From Rhodanobacter spathiphylli B39 (lineage in GTDB: Bacteria > Pseudomonadota > Gammaproteobacteria > Xanthomonadales > Rhodanobacteraceae), in contig NZ_AJXT01000032.1 of the NCBI RefSeq assembly GCF_000264295.1, positions 1-33,097 of the forward strand: a stretch of 33,097 nt of DNA, in the 5' to 3' direction. A program made the translations under genes and the position numbers. A model generated the notes under the pieces. That model did no database searches. It saw only the letters and a program-made list of their open reading frames with translations, and had not been told where the DNA came from. Positions 16,352 to 24,796 of this stretch are shown here, one piece after another (the first letter of the stretch is position 1; every line of letters starts with the position of its first letter).

Positions 16352-17734
16352 TCAAGCGTCGGCGTGCACGGAGGAACCGGCCGACTTGCGCACGATCAGC
16401 ATCGCCAGTTCCAGCGACTGCTCGTAGTTCAGACGCGGATCGACCATCGACTTGTAGGCCCGATCGAGGTCGCTCTCGGACAGGTCGCGGGCGCCGCCCA
16501 TGCATTCGGTGACGTCTTCACCGGTCAGCTCCAGGTGCACGCCGCCCAGCCGGGTGCCGGCCGCCGCATGGAGGTCGAAGGCCTGCTCCAGTTCGCCGCG
16601 GATGTTGTCGAAACGCCGGGTCTTGTGGCCGTTCGAGGTGCTCTCGGTGTTGCCGTGCATCGGATCGGCCACCCACAGCACGCGGCGACCTTCACGCTTC
16701 ACCGCTTCCAGCAGCGGCGGCAGCGCGGCGGCGATCTTCGCGTTGCCCATGCGATGGATCAGGGTCAGCCGGCCCGGCTCGTCGTGCGGGTTCAGCGCGT
16801 CGATCAGCGGCAGCAACTGCTCCGGGGTCACCGAGGGACCGACCTTGACCGCGACCGGATTGCGGATGCCGCGGAAATACTCCACGTGGGCCCCATCCAG
16901 CGCGGCAGTGCGCATGCCGATCCACGGGAAGTGGGTGGACAGGTTGAAGAAGCCGGGATGGCGCGGCACCCGGCGGGTCAGCGCCTGTTCGTAATGCAGC
17001 AGCAGCGCTTCGTGCGAGGTGAAGAAATCCACCTTGGAGAAGCCCGCGATCGGACCGGCCAGAGTCTCCATGAAGCGCAGCGAATCGCCGATGCCGGCGA
17101 CCATCTGCCGATACTCGGCGGCCAGCGGGGAATGCTCGACCCAGGCCAAGTCCCAGTATTCCGGGTGGTGCAGATCGGCGAAGCCGCCGTCGATCAGGGC
17201 CCGCACGAAGTTCATGGTCAGCGCCGAATGCGCATGCGCCGTGATCAGTCGCTGCGGATCGGGCCGACGCGCCGCGGCCGTGAATTCCGGGCCGTTGACC
17301 ACGTCGCCGCGGAAACTCGGCAGGCTCACGCCGTCGCGGGTTTCCATGTCGGTCGAACGCGGCTTCGCGTACTGGCCGGCAAAACGGCCCACGCGCAGCA
17401 CCGGCTTCTTCAACCCGTGCACCAGCACCAGGCTCATCTGCAACAGCACCTTCAGCCGGTTCGAGATCACCGGACTGGTGCAGTCGGCGAAGCTCTCCGC
17501 GCAATCACCGCCCTGCAGCAGGAAACGCCGACCTTCCTGCGCCTCGGCCAGCGACTGCTTCAGCGCCAGCACCTCCCACGAAGTCACCAGCGGCGGCAAC
17601 TGCGCAAGGTGGGCGCCGGCAGCGGCCAGCTCGGCCGCATCGTCGTACTGTGGCTGCTGCAGGGCCACGCGCTGCTGCCAGGAATCAGGGGCCCAGTGAT
17701 CCGGGATGTGGACATCAGACACGACGGGATTCAT
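16352..17734 (-). CDS. Class II 3-deoxy-7-phosphoheptulonate (DAHP) synthase
   Basis: 460 residues, typical for the plant-like class II enzyme. It condenses phosphoenolpyruvate and erythrose 4-phosphate to DAHP, the first step of the shikimate pathway, in the cytoplasm. The metal-binding Cys78 lies in FLLQGGDCAESF; other class II blocks are VGRFAGQYAKPRS (115-127), FFNLSTHFPWIGMRT, VKVGPS, RMGNAKI, and WVADPMHGNT near the C-terminus. The ATG at 17734 follows GAAGG with good spacing. It starts 29 bases after dsbB and is probably cotranscribed with it, although the two have no functional link. No amino-acid-dependent attenuator is visible upstream. Confidence 0.95.
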   Translation of the reverse strand: MNPVVSDVHIPDHWAPDSWQQRVALQQPQYDDAAELAAAGAHLAQLPPLVTSWEVLALKQSLAEAQEGRRFLLQGGDCAESFADCTSPVISNRLKVLLQMSLVLVHGLKKPVLRVGRFAGQYAKPRSTDMETRDGVSLPSFRGDVVNGPEFTAAARRPDPQRLITAHAHSALTMNFVRALIDGGFADLHHPEYWDLAWVEHSPLAAEYRQMVAGIGDSLRFMETLAGPIAGFSKVDFFTSHEALLLHYEQALTRRVPRHPGFFNLSTHFPWIGMRTAALDGAHVEYFRGIRNPVAVKVGPSVTPEQLLPLIDALNPHDEPGRLTLIHRMGNAKIAAALPPLLEAVKREGRRVLWVADPMHGNTESTSNGHKTRRFDNIRGELEQAFDLHAAAGTRLGGVHLELTGEDVTECMGGARDLSESDLDRAYKSMVDPRLNYEQSLELAMLIVRKSAGSSVHADA

Positions 17735-17763
17735 GGCATGGCCTTCAGGGGCGACAAGAGCAT

Positions 17764-18273
17764 TCACCTGGACGACGTCACCCGACGCCGACGGGCGGCG
17801 ACGACCGCCAGCACGGCCAGCAACACGAACCACAACAGGGTCCAGGCCGGCATCGGCAAGCCCAGGATCGGCTCCACCTTGGCGCACTCGCCCGAACCGG
17901 TGAACACCAGCTTCAGCATCTTGGCGAACGGAAACGCATCCAGCATGTAGCCCAGGCCGGGGCCGCAGGAGGGCACCTGGTCAGCCGGCAGGCTCTGCAG
18001 CCACAGATGGCGACCGGCGGTGGCGATGCCGCCCACGGCGCCCGCCAGCACCAGCCCCGTGTATGCCCAGCGCGCCCTGCCCTTCGGCGCGTGGATGGCG
18101 CCCAGCAGGAAGAACAAGGCCATCACCAGGAAGGCTATGCGCTGGAAGATGCACAGCGGGCACGGCGTCATGCCCAGCCCGTACTCGGCGTACAGGGCGA
18201 ACGCCAGCAGCGCCGCGCAGACCAGGAAGCCGACGAAGAAAGTGAGGCGATACGACCAGCGGAATGGATTCAT
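17764..18273 (-). CDS. dsbB: Disulfide bond formation protein B
   Basis: 169 residues with four transmembrane segments (about 10-29, 42-60, 69-87, 143-160). DsbB reoxidises periplasmic DsbA and passes electrons to ubiquinone. Both redox pairs are present: Cys38-Cys41 (CPLC, first periplasmic loop) and Cys103-Cys130 (second loop). Arg45 in CIFQR, which corresponds to the quinone-interacting Arg48 of E. coli, is retained. The ATG at 18273 gives the normal N-terminus; the ribosome binding site is weak. A promoter candidate lies at 18302-18330, just after the terminator of the ribosomal block. Confidence 0.95.
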   Translation of the reverse strand: MNPFRWSYRLTFFVGFLVCAALLAFALYAEYGLGMTPCPLCIFQRIAFLVMALFFLLGAIHAPKGRARWAYTGLVLAGAVGGIATAGRHLWLQSLPADQVPSCGPGLGYMLDAFPFAKMLKLVFTGSGECAKVEPILGLPMPAWTLLWFVLLAVLAVVAARRRRVTSSR

Positions 18274-18301
18274 GGCGGATTGTTGCGTTGCGGAACCCGT
18301 G

Positions 18302-18330
18302 ACATTACCGGTTCGCCGGTGCGCTGTCAG
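18302..18330 (-). promoter_or_regulatory. Possible promoter of dsbB-DAHP synthase genes
   Basis: CTGACA (18325-18330; 5 of 6 for -35) is followed after 17 bases by TAATGT (18302-18307; 3 of 6 for -10) on the minus strand. It lies between the ribosomal-block terminator and dsbB, where a promoter is needed, and predicts a leader of about 20 bases. Confidence 0.4.
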
Positions 18331-18382
18331 CCTGTCCCCGGCATTTGGCGCAAAAGCGCATGCGCACCCGACCGGATCGCAC

Positions 18383-18417
18383 AAAAAAAAACCCGGCAGG
18401 TTGCCCGGCCGGGTTTT
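18383..18417 (-). terminator. Intrinsic terminator of the ribosomal protein block
   Basis: On the minus strand AACCCGGC pairs perfectly with GCCGGGTT and runs into a tract of T residues (complement of the A run 18383-18391). The A and T flanks extend the stem, so it could work in both directions. It lies 36 bases past the rplQ stop and separates the block from dsbB. Confidence 0.88.
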
Positions 18418-18452
18418 CACTTTGCATGCCACGGCTGCTCAGCCGGGGCGGC

Positions 18453-18836
18453 TTACTCGGCGTCGACGGCCTCGACCTGCGGACGGCCGACCAGCTCGAC
18501 ATACGCCATCGGCGCGTTGTCGCCGGCGCGGAAGCCGCACTTGAGGATGCGCAGGTAACCACCGGGACGCTCCTTGTAGCGCGGCCCCAGCTCGACAAAC
18601 AGCTTGCCGACCGCTTCCTTGTCGCGCAGGCGCGAGAAAGCGAGACGACGGTTGGCGACGCCATCGACCTTGCCCAGCGTGATCAGCGGCTCGGCCACGC
18701 GACGAAGTTCCTTCGCCTTGGGCAGGGTGGTGCGGATCAGCTCGTGCTTGATCAGCGACGACGCCATGTTCTTGAACATCGCTTCGCGATGCGAACTGGT
18801 GCGATTGAGTTTGCGTCCGGATTTTTGATGGCGCAT
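18453..18836 (-). CDS. rplQ: 50S ribosomal protein L17
   Basis: 127 residues, the usual bacterial length. L17 is a 23S rRNA-binding protein near the exit tunnel. [20 protein letters not shown] at the N-terminus and [20 protein letters not shown] are diagnostic. It is the last gene of the alpha set. Instead of the short gap to rpoA seen in most bacteria, it sits behind a 316-base spacer that contains several hairpins and a terminator-like element, so its expression may be partly uncoupled from rpoA. Confidence 0.97.
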   Translation of the reverse strand: MRHQKSGRKLNRTSSHREAMFKNMASSLIKHELIRTTLPKAKELRRVAEPLITLGKVDGVANRRLAFSRLRDKEAVGKLFVELGPRYKERPGGYLRILKCGFRAGDNAPMAYVELVGRPQVEAVDAE

Positions 18837-18947
18837 GACTGGATACTCTTGAAGGTCTGTTGTTATGAAAAGCCGGCACGCATGTCCGGATTCCCGCGGT
18901 TACCCGCTATGAGGAGCCTTTTTGAACCGGGCTCTTGTTCGAAAGCA

Positions 18948-18966
18948 CGGTCGTCATGGACGACCG
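18948..18966. repeat. CATGGACG-apex hairpin in the rpoA-rplQ spacer
   Basis: CGGTCGTCATGGACGACCG forms an 8-bp perfect stem with a 3-base loop. It shares the CATGGAYG core with hairpins at 24755-24772 and 33008-33023, suggesting a family. Confidence 0.5.
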
Positions 18967-19038
18967 CCTCTGGCGACCGGCGCAGCACGCAGAACCGTGC
19001 TCGCCAAGCGCAATGACCGGCAATCAAACGGGATCGCC

Positions 19039-19066
19039 AAAAAAACAATGCGACCATGAAGGCCGC
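19039..19066 (-). terminator. Terminator-like hairpin between rpoA and rplQ
   Basis: In the sense (minus) strand GCGGCC and GGTCGC pair with one G-U wobble around TTCAT, followed after ATTG by seven T residues. The mRNA orientation allows the wobble, whereas the opposite strand would have an A-C mismatch. A near-identical hairpin without the T tract occurs at 21217-21234. It could attenuate read-through into rplQ. Confidence 0.45.
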
Positions 19067-19123
19067 TGGTGGCGCCTGGCGGGATGAGCCGAGACTCGAA
19101 CCCGCCAGTACACCGGCATCGCA

Positions 19124-19143
19124 CGCGATCACGAATGATCGCG
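19124..19143. repeat. GCGATCA hairpin, copy in the rpoA-rplQ spacer
   Basis: CGCGATCA and TGATCGCG pair perfectly around CGAA. A second copy of the 7-bp core with loop GGAA is at 21247-21264. It lies immediately after the rpoA stop codon in the sense direction. Confidence 0.5.
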
Positions 19144-19152
19144 AATCGACGA

Positions 19153-20151
19153 TCAACCCAACTGCATGCCGTGCGACAGACCCGGCGGCGGCCAGTTCTC
19201 GAGCTTCATGCCCAGCGCGAGCCCACGCCCGCCCAGCACGTCCTTGATTTCCGTCAGCGACTTCTTGCCCAGGTTCGGCGTCTTCAGCAGCTCGACTTCG
19301 GTCTTCTGCACCAGGTCGCCGATGTAGTAGATGCTCTCGGCCTTCAGGCAGTTCGCCGAACGCACGGTCAGCTCCAGATCGTCGATCGGGCGCAGCAGCA
19401 GCGGATCGAAACCGCTCTTCTCGGCCTTGTCGGTGGCGCTCTCGCGACGCGAGAAGTCACCGAACACGGACAGCTGGTCGTTGATGATCTCGGCGGCCTT
19501 GCGCACCGCGTCTTCCGCACCGATGGTGCCGTTGGTCTCGATGTCCAGCACCAGCTTGTCGAGGTTGGTGCGCTGCTCGACACGAGCGGCGTCCACTTCG
19601 TAAGCCACGCGGAGCACCGGCGCGAACGACGCATCCAGCTGCAGGCGACCGATCGGGCGCGCCTCGTCATCCGGATGCTGGCGCTGGCTGGCCGGCTGAT
19701 AGCCGACGCCGCGACGCACCTTCAGGCGCATGTTGAGCGCGATGTCCTTGGTCAGGTGGCAGATCACGTGCTCGGGGTTGATGATTTCCACCGAGTGGTC
19801 GACGACGATGTCGCCGGCCGTGACCACGCCCTTGCCCTTCTTGGACAGGGTCAGGGTGACTTCATCACCCGTGTGCTGACGAATCGCCACGTCCTTCAGG
19901 TTGAGCAGGACTTCGATCACGTCCTCCTGCAGGCCCTCCAGGGTGGTGTATTCATGCAGCACGCCATCGATCTCAACCTCGACGATGGCGCTGCCAGGGA
20001 TCGACGAGAGCAGCACGCGACGCAGCGCGTTGCCCAGGGTATGGCCAAAGCCACGCTCGAGCGGCTCGACCACCACCTTGGCGCGGTTGGCTCCGAGCTG
20101 TTCGACGCTGAGGCCACGAGGCCGCAGCACGCTAGTTGACGAAACTGCCAT
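19153..20151 (-). CDS. rpoA: DNA-directed RNA polymerase subunit alpha
   Basis: 332 residues (E. coli 329). Alpha dimerises to nucleate RNA polymerase assembly. Its C-terminal domain binds UP elements and activators. The N-terminal domain blocks [20 protein letters not shown] and SSIPGSAI are intact. In the C-terminal domain TVRSANCLK carries Arg264, equivalent to the DNA-contacting Arg265 of E. coli, followed by [14 protein letters not shown]. The ATG follows GGAG at 7 bases, 15 bases after rpsD. The C-terminal end [19 protein letters not shown] is slightly longer than in E. coli. Confidence 0.98.
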   Translation of the reverse strand: MAVSSTSVLRPRGLSVEQLGANRAKVVVEPLERGFGHTLGNALRRVLLSSIPGSAIVEVEIDGVLHEYTTLEGLQEDVIEVLLNLKDVAIRQHTGDEVTLTLSKKGKGVVTAGDIVVDHSVEIINPEHVICHLTKDIALNMRLKVRRGVGYQPASQRQHPDDEARPIGRLQLDASFAPVLRVAYEVDAARVEQRTNLDKLVLDIETNGTIGAEDAVRKAAEIINDQLSVFGDFSRRESATDKAEKSGFDPLLLRPIDDLELTVRSANCLKAESIYYIGDLVQKTEVELLKTPNLGKKSLTEIKDVLGGRGLALGMKLENWPPPGLSHGMQLG

Positions 20152-20166
20152 GCAGAACTCCGGTAA

Positions 20167-20793
<627 letters not shown>

Positions 20794-20803
20794 GGGTTAC
20801 TCC

Positions 20804-21190
20804 TTAGACTCGACGCTTCTTGGGGGGACGGCAGCCGTTGTGCGGAATCGGCGTGACGTCGATGATGTTGAGCACCTTGTAGCCCAACGCGTTCAGCGAA
20901 CGCACCGCCGACTCGCGGCCCGGGCCGGGGCCCTTGATGCGCACTTCCACCGTCTTCACGCCGTAGTCGCCGGCAGCGCGGCCAGCCTTTTCGGCGGCAA
21001 CCTGCGCTGCGAACGGGGTCGACTTGCGCGAGCCACGGAAACCGGCGCCGCCGGCAGTAGCCCACGACAAGGCATTGCCCTGGCGATCGGTGATGGTCAC
21101 GATGGTGTTGTTGAAGGAGGCCTGCACGTGGGCCACGGCATCCGTGACAACGCGCTTGATCTTCTTCTTGGTTTTAACCGGCTTAGCCAT
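20804..21190 (-). CDS. rpsK: 30S ribosomal protein S11
   Basis: 128 residues, normal length. S11 forms part of the 30S platform near the Shine-Dalgarno cleft. [60 protein letters not shown] and the C-terminal [18 protein letters not shown] are diagnostic. No clear Shine-Dalgarno sequence precedes the ATG (AAAAATT directly upstream), so translation may depend on the structured 83-base spacer after rpsM or on coupling. Confidence 0.98.
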   Translation of the reverse strand: MAKPVKTKKKIKRVVTDAVAHVQASFNNTIVTITDRQGNALSWATAGGAGFRGSRKSTPFAAQVAAEKAGRAAGDYGVKTVEVRIKGPGPGRESAVRSLNALGYKVLNIIDVTPIPHNGCRPPKKRRV

Positions 21191-21216
21191 AATTTTTGAG
21201 GCTCTTAGTAATCAGT

Positions 21217-21234
21217 GCGACCATGCAAGGCCGC
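21217..21234. repeat. GCGGCC/GGTCGC hairpin in the rpsM-rpsK spacer
   Basis: In the sense strand GCGGCC pairs with GGTCGC (one G-U wobble) around a 6-base loop. It is nearly identical to the 19050-19066 element. An outer pairing CAGTGCGA (21213-21220) with TCGCACTG (21261-21268) competes with it and with the neighbouring hairpin, so two alternative folds are possible. Confidence 0.48.
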
Positions 21235-21246
21235 TTTTTGATCGTC

Positions 21247-21264
21247 GCGATCAGGAATGATCGC
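21247..21264. repeat. GCGATCA hairpin in the rpsM-rpsK spacer
   Basis: GCGATCA and TGATCGC pair perfectly around GGAA. Together with 21217-21234 it forms a two-hairpin module that recurs, in the same order and orientation, in the rpoA-rplQ spacer. Confidence 0.5.
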
Positions 21265-21273
21265 ACTGTTCAA

Positions 21274-21630
21274 TTACTTCTTGATCGCGCGACGCGGACC
21301 CTTGCGGGTACGTGCGTTGGTACGCGTGCGCTGACCGCGCACCGGCAGGCCACGACGGTGGCGCAGGCCACGGTAGCAACCCAGGTCCATCAGACGCTTG
21401 ATGGCCATGCCCACCTCGCGGCGAAGATCGCCCTCGACGGTGTACTTGGCGATCTCGTGGCGGATCTTCTCCACCTCGCCTTCACTGAGGGACTTGATCT
21501 GGGTGGTCGGAACCACGCCAGCATCCACGCAGACCTTCCTGGCTCGGCTGCGGCCGATACCGTAAATGCTCTGCAGACCAACCCAGACATGCTTCTGGAC
21601 CGGCAAATTGACACCCGCGATGCGCGCCAT
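21274..21630 (-). CDS. rpsM: 30S ribosomal protein S13
   Basis: 118 residues. S13 sits in the 30S head and contacts the P-site tRNA and the 50S subunit. [10 protein letters not shown] at the start, [12 protein letters not shown] and the basic C-terminal [20 protein letters not shown] are typical. GGAG lies 10 bases before the ATG. It is the first gene of the alpha set, 138 bases after secY, with a promoter candidate and a small hairpin (21656-21672, TGCGCG/CGCGCA) in between. Confidence 0.98.
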   Translation of the reverse strand: MARIAGVNLPVQKHVWVGLQSIYGIGRSRARKVCVDAGVVPTTQIKSLSEGEVEKIRHEIAKYTVEGDLRREVGMAIKRLMDLGCYRGLRHRRGLPVRGQRTRTNARTRKGPRRAIKK

Positions 21631-21672
21631 GATGTACTTTCTCCGATGCGTTTCGTGCGCGGTAAACGCGCA

Positions 21673-21701
21673 ATTTTAACCTGAATTACCCTGACTGGAA
21701 A
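21673..21701 (-). promoter_or_regulatory. Possible promoter of the alpha genes (rpsM onwards)
   Basis: On the minus strand TTTCCA (21696-21701; 4 of 6) and TAAAAT (21673-21678; 5 of 6) are spaced by 17 bases. The start point would be about 36 bases before rpsM. The 138-base secY-rpsM spacer contains no rpmJ-like reading frame. Confidence 0.42.
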
Positions 21702-21768
21702 GCCCTGCGGCACCGGGGCGCCGCCAGCTTCCTACCTTTGACCAAAACCGCGTCCACACCAGCAGCCA

Positions 21769-23091
21769 CTAGTTGCGACGAAGATTGGCCTTCTTGAGCA
21801 GACTTTCGTACTGGTGACTGACCAGGTGCGCCTGCACCTGAGAGGTAAAGTCCATCACCACCACCACCACGATCAGCAGCGACGTGCCACCGAAATAGAA
21901 CGGAACATGCCAGGCGCTCTGCATGAACGACGGCACCAGACACACCAGCACCAGATACAACGCACCGACACCGGTCAGACGAGTCATCACCGCATCAATG
22001 TAGTTGGCCGTTCCCTTGCCCGGGCGGATACCCGGAATCAGGGCGCCCGACCGCTTGAGGTTGTCGGCAGTCTCGTCCGCGTTGAAGACGATCGCGGTGT
22101 AGAAGAACGCAAAACCGATCACCAGTACCGAAAACACGATTTCGTACAGCGGATTGCCGGGGCTCAGCGCCTGCACCAGATCCTGCACCCAGCGCGACTG
22201 CTGGCCGGTGCTGAACCAGCTCACCGCGGTCGCCGGGAACATCAGCAGACTCGAGGCGAAGATCGGCGGGATCACGCCCGCCATGTTGATCTTCAGCGGC
22301 AGATTCGAGCTCTGGTTCATGTAGGCCTTCTGCCCACCGGACCGCCGTGCGTAGTTCACCGTGATCCGCCGCTGCGCCCGCTCCATGAACACCACGAAGG
22401 CGGTCACCGCCAGCGCCAGGCCGAACACCATCAACAGCTTGATCAACGACAGCTCGCCGTTGCTGGCCATGCCCAGGGTATGCACCACCGCCCCCGGCAG
22501 ACCGGCCACGATGCCGGCGAAGATCAGCAGCGAAATGCCGTTGCCGACACCGCGCTCGGTCATCTGCTCGCCCAGCCACATCAGGAACATCGTGCCGGCG
22601 GTCAGACCCACCACCGACGACAGGACGAAACCGAAACCAGGCGTATAGACGACCGGAGCACCGCCCGCCGCGACCTGACCCTGCAATGCCACCGCGATGC
22701 CGAACGACTGGAAAGCCGCCAGCGCCACCGTCGCATAGCGCGTGTACATGGTCATCTTGCGCTTGCCGGACTCGCCTTCCTTGCGCAAGGTCTGCAAGCT
22801 TGGCACGACCGCGCCCATCATCTGGAACACGATGGATGCCGAGATGTACGGGATCACGCCCAGCGCAAACACCGAAAACCGCGCCAGCGCACCACCCGAG
22901 AACATGTTGAACATGTCCATCAGGCCATTGCCGCTGACCAGGCTGGTCATCGCCTCGGGGTTGACGCCGGGAACCGGAATGAACGAACCGAGCCGGAACA
23001 CCACCAGCGCACCAATCACGAAGAAGATGCGCTGGCGAAGCTCCGTGAGTTTGCCGAGCTTGCCGAGTGCGTTGCCCTTGGCTGCTGCCAC
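21769..23091 (-). CDS. secY: Protein translocase subunit SecY
   Basis: 440 residues with ten transmembrane segments. SecY forms the channel of the SecYEG translocon in the inner membrane. FFVIGALVVFRLGSFIPVPGV marks TM1, SKMTGYAR-like cytosolic loop residues are represented by GKRKMTMYTRYATVAL, and FFYTAIVFNADETADNLKRSG is the conserved C-terminal cytosolic loop. The start is a GTG, with AAGG overlapping the rplO TAA stop 5 bases upstream, suggesting coupled translation. It is the last gene of the spc set here, since rpmJ is not found after it. Confidence 0.97.
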   Translation of the reverse strand: MAAAKGNALGKLGKLTELRQRIFFVIGALVVFRLGSFIPVPGVNPEAMTSLVSGNGLMDMFNMFSGGALARFSVFALGVIPYISASIVFQMMGAVVPSLQTLRKEGESGKRKMTMYTRYATVALAAFQSFGIAVALQGQVAAGGAPVVYTPGFGFVLSSVVGLTAGTMFLMWLGEQMTERGVGNGISLLIFAGIVAGLPGAVVHTLGMASNGELSLIKLLMVFGLALAVTAFVVFMERAQRRITVNYARRSGGQKAYMNQSSNLPLKINMAGVIPPIFASSLLMFPATAVSWFSTGQQSRWVQDLVQALSPGNPLYEIVFSVLVIGFAFFYTAIVFNADETADNLKRSGALIPGIRPGKGTANYIDAVMTRLTGVGALYLVLVCLVPSFMQSAWHVPFYFGGTSLLIVVVVVMDFTSQVQAHLVSHQYESLLKKANLRRN

Positions 23092-23096
23092 CGGCC

Positions 23097-23528
23097 TTAC
23101 TCCACGCTGCCGCCGGCCGCCTCGATGGCTGCCTTGGCGCCGGCGGTAGCCAGCAGACCAGACAACTTCACCGCGCGACCGATTTCACCCTTGAGGACGA
23201 CCTTGACCCGCTTCGCACGGCTGTTGATCAGGCCTGCCTGATGCAGCACGACGACGTCGATCACGTCAGCCTTGAGGTTGGCCAGCTGGTACAGGAACAC
23301 TTCCTGGCTCGCGACCAGCTTCTTGGAACGGAAACCGATCTTCGGCATCCGGCGATTCAGCGGCATCTGGCCGCCTTCGAAACCGAACTTGTGGGTGCCG
23401 CCCGCGCGGGCGTGCTGACCCTTGTGACCGCGACCGGCGGTCTTGCCCATGCCCGAGCCGATACCGCGAGCGACGCGCAGACGCGACTTGCGGGAACCGG
23501 CGGCCGGCTTGATGTCATTCAAACGCAT
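23097..23528 (-). CDS. rplO: 50S ribosomal protein L15
   Basis: 143 residues, standard length. L15 is a late assembly protein of the 50S subunit. The N-terminal MRLNDIKPAAGSRKSRLRVARGIGSGMGKTAGRGHKGQHAR and GGQMPLNRRMPKIGF are diagnostic glycine-rich rRNA-binding segments. It lies between rpmD (5-base gap) and secY (5-base gap). Confidence 0.97.
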   Translation of the reverse strand: MRLNDIKPAAGSRKSRLRVARGIGSGMGKTAGRGHKGQHARAGGTHKFGFEGGQMPLNRRMPKIGFRSKKLVASQEVFLYQLANLKADVIDVVVLHQAGLINSRAKRVKVVLKGEIGRAVKLSGLLATAGAKAAIEAAGGSVE

Positions 23529-23533
23529 GATGA

Positions 23534-23734
23534 TTACTCCTCGACCCGGACCAGGTAGTAGACCGTGTTGATCAGGCCACGAACCTGCGGGCTGTCCTTC
23601 AACTCGCGGACGTCATTGAGCTTGCCCAGACCCAGCGCCTTGACGCTGAGGCGATGACGCGCCTGCACGCCGCGCAGGCCCTTGACCAGGCGCACGCGCA
23701 CCGTGGCGGCGGCGGTTTCGTTCTTCTTAGCCAT
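23534..23734 (-). CDS. rpmD: 50S ribosomal protein L30
   Basis: 66 residues starting [21 protein letters not shown]30 is a small 50S protein that binds 5S/23S rRNA. The [40 protein letters not shown] part matches the family; the N-terminus is a few residues longer than E. coli L30 (59). The ATG overlaps the rpsE stop in ATGGCTAA (8-base overlap), so translation is coupled. An in-frame upstream start at 23764 lies inside rpsE and is disfavoured. Confidence 0.95.
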   Translation of the reverse strand: MAKKNETAAATVRVRLVKGLRGVQARHRLSVKALGLGKLNDVRELKDSPQVRGLINTVYYLVRVEE

Positions 23735-24236
23735 TACCCAACACCTCATCCAGGGTCTTGCCACGCTTGGCGGCGATCTTCTTGGGCGAGGCGACCGCCT
23801 GCAGGCCCTTTATCGTCGCGCGCACCAGGTTGATCGGGTTGCGCGAACCGACGGCCTTGGCCAGCACGTTCTTCACGCCAACCACTTCCAGCACGGCACG
23901 CATGGCGCCGCCGGCGATCACGCCGGTACCTTCGGAGGCCGGCTGCATGTAGACGCGGGCCGCGCCGTGATTCGCCTTGACGGCGTACCACAACGTACCG
24001 TTGTTCAGCTCGATGTCGACCATCTGGCGACGGGCGCGCTCCATGGCCTTGGAAATGGCCACCGGCACTTCACGCGCCTTGCCATAACCAAAACCCACCT
24101 TGCCCTCGCCGTCACCGACAACAGTCAGTGCGGTGAAGCTCATCTGGCGGCCGCCCTTGACGGTCTTGGCCACACGGTTGACGGCAATCAACTTTTCCAG
24201 CAGGCCGTCGGAATTTTCGCGATCGGTAGAAGACAT
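23727..24236 (-). CDS. rpsE: 30S ribosomal protein S5
   Basis: 169 residues from the ATG at 24236. S5 takes part in decoding fidelity and mRNA unwinding at the 30S entry site. The dsRBD-like N-terminal domain ([40 protein letters not shown]) and the C-terminal [26 protein letters not shown] are intact. A second candidate ATG at 24248 (MEKN) would add four residues; the 24236 start has GGAAAAG upstream. The 103-base spacer before it has three small perfect hairpins. Confidence 0.95.
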   Translation of the reverse strand: MSSTDRENSDGLLEKLIAVNRVAKTVKGGRQMSFTALTVVGDGEGKVGFGYGKAREVPVAISKAMERARRQMVDIELNNGTLWYAVKANHGAARVYMQPASEGTGVIAGGAMRAVLEVVGVKNVLAKAVGSRNPINLVRATIKGLQAVASPKKIAAKRGKTLDEVLGNG

Positions 24237-24251
24237 GTTCTTTTCCATGTG

Positions 24252-24328
24252 CCCGGAACACCGGGACTTTGCTTGCGGCTGAGCCGCTTGGAGTTGTAGG
24301 TGACGCGGTGGCAATCGGGATGACCCGA
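24252..24328. other. Three small hairpins in the rplR-rpsE spacer
   Basis: Perfect 5-bp inverted repeats at CCCGG/CCGGG (24252-24265, loop AACA), GCGGC/GCCGC (24275-24287, loop TGA) and TCGGG/CCCGA (24315-24328, loop ATGA) occupy the 103-base spacer. Each is short, but three in a row in one small non-coding gap is notable. Confidence 0.4.
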
Positions 24329-24339
24329 CCCGGTGCTAC

Positions 24340-24693
24340 TCAGAACTTCAGACCGGCCTCACGAGCGGCTTCGGCCAGCGCCTTGATGCGACCGTGATAG
24401 CGGAAGCCCGAACGGTCGAACGCGACCGACTCGATGCCCGCTGCCATGGCGCGCTCGGCGACGGCCTTGCCCACTGCCGCAGCGGCAGCGAGGTTCTTGG
24501 TGCCCTTCAGGCCCTCGGAGACCGACTTCTGCACGGTGGAGGCGGCAGCCACCACGTTCGTGCCGGAGGCGTCGAACACCTGGGCGTAAATGTGCTGGCC
24601 CGTGCGATGCACCGACAGGCGGGCGACAGCCAGCTTGCGGATGTGCGAACGCGTGGACTTGGCGCGACGCAGGCGATTTTCGTTCTTGTTCAT
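24340..24693 (-). CDS. rplR: 50S ribosomal protein L18
   Basis: 117 residues, as in E. coli. L18 binds 5S rRNA in the central protuberance with L5 and L25. The N-terminal [39 protein letters not shown] and the C-terminal [26 protein letters not shown] are diagnostic. It is preceded by a 103-base spacer after rplF and followed by another of 103 bases before rpsE, both structured. Confidence 0.97.
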   Translation of the reverse strand: MNKNENRLRRAKSTRSHIRKLAVARLSVHRTGQHIYAQVFDASGTNVVAAASTVQKSVSEGLKGTKNLAAAAAVGKAVAERAMAAGIESVAFDRSGFRYHGRIKALAEAAREAGLKF

Positions 24694-24754
24694 TTCTGTA
24701 TTCCTCGAAAGCGGATCGGCACGGAATGTCTGTTACCTGCTTTTGGTGAAGAGT

Positions 24755-24772
24755 CTGGCCATGGATGGCCAG
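24755..24772. repeat. CATGGATG-apex hairpin in the rplF-rplR spacer
   Basis: CTGGCCATGGATGGCCAG has 8-bp perfect arms around GG. Flanking bases GAG (24751-24753) and CTC (24774-24776) extend the pairing. The same core occurs at 33008-33023, past tuf, and as CATGGACG at 18948-18966. Confidence 0.52.
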
Positions 24773-24796
24773 GCTCTACGCGCAGGGACAGCGCAT

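Larger units (their letters stand above)
18837..19152 (-). other. 316-base structured spacer between rpoA and rplQ
   Basis: No convincing open reading frame is seen. It contains a CGCGATCA/TGATCGCG hairpin (19124-19143), a long stem CTGGCGGG/CCCGCCAG (19076-19083 with 19101-19108), a GC-rich hairpin followed by seven T residues in the sense strand (19039-19066), a CATGGACG-apex hairpin (18948-18966) and GAGCC/GGCTC (about 18913-18933). No clear promoter for rplQ was found. The content suggests RNA processing, attenuation or inserted repeats. Confidence 0.6.

Noticed and set aside
19076..19108. A tRNA T-arm-like GGGTTCGAGTC on the minus strand, suggesting a tRNA or tmRNA remnant.
   Set aside because: The T stem has a mismatch, no matching acceptor 5' strand or anticodon arm is found upstream, and the segment is better explained as the loop of the CTGGCGGG/CCCGCCAG hairpin.
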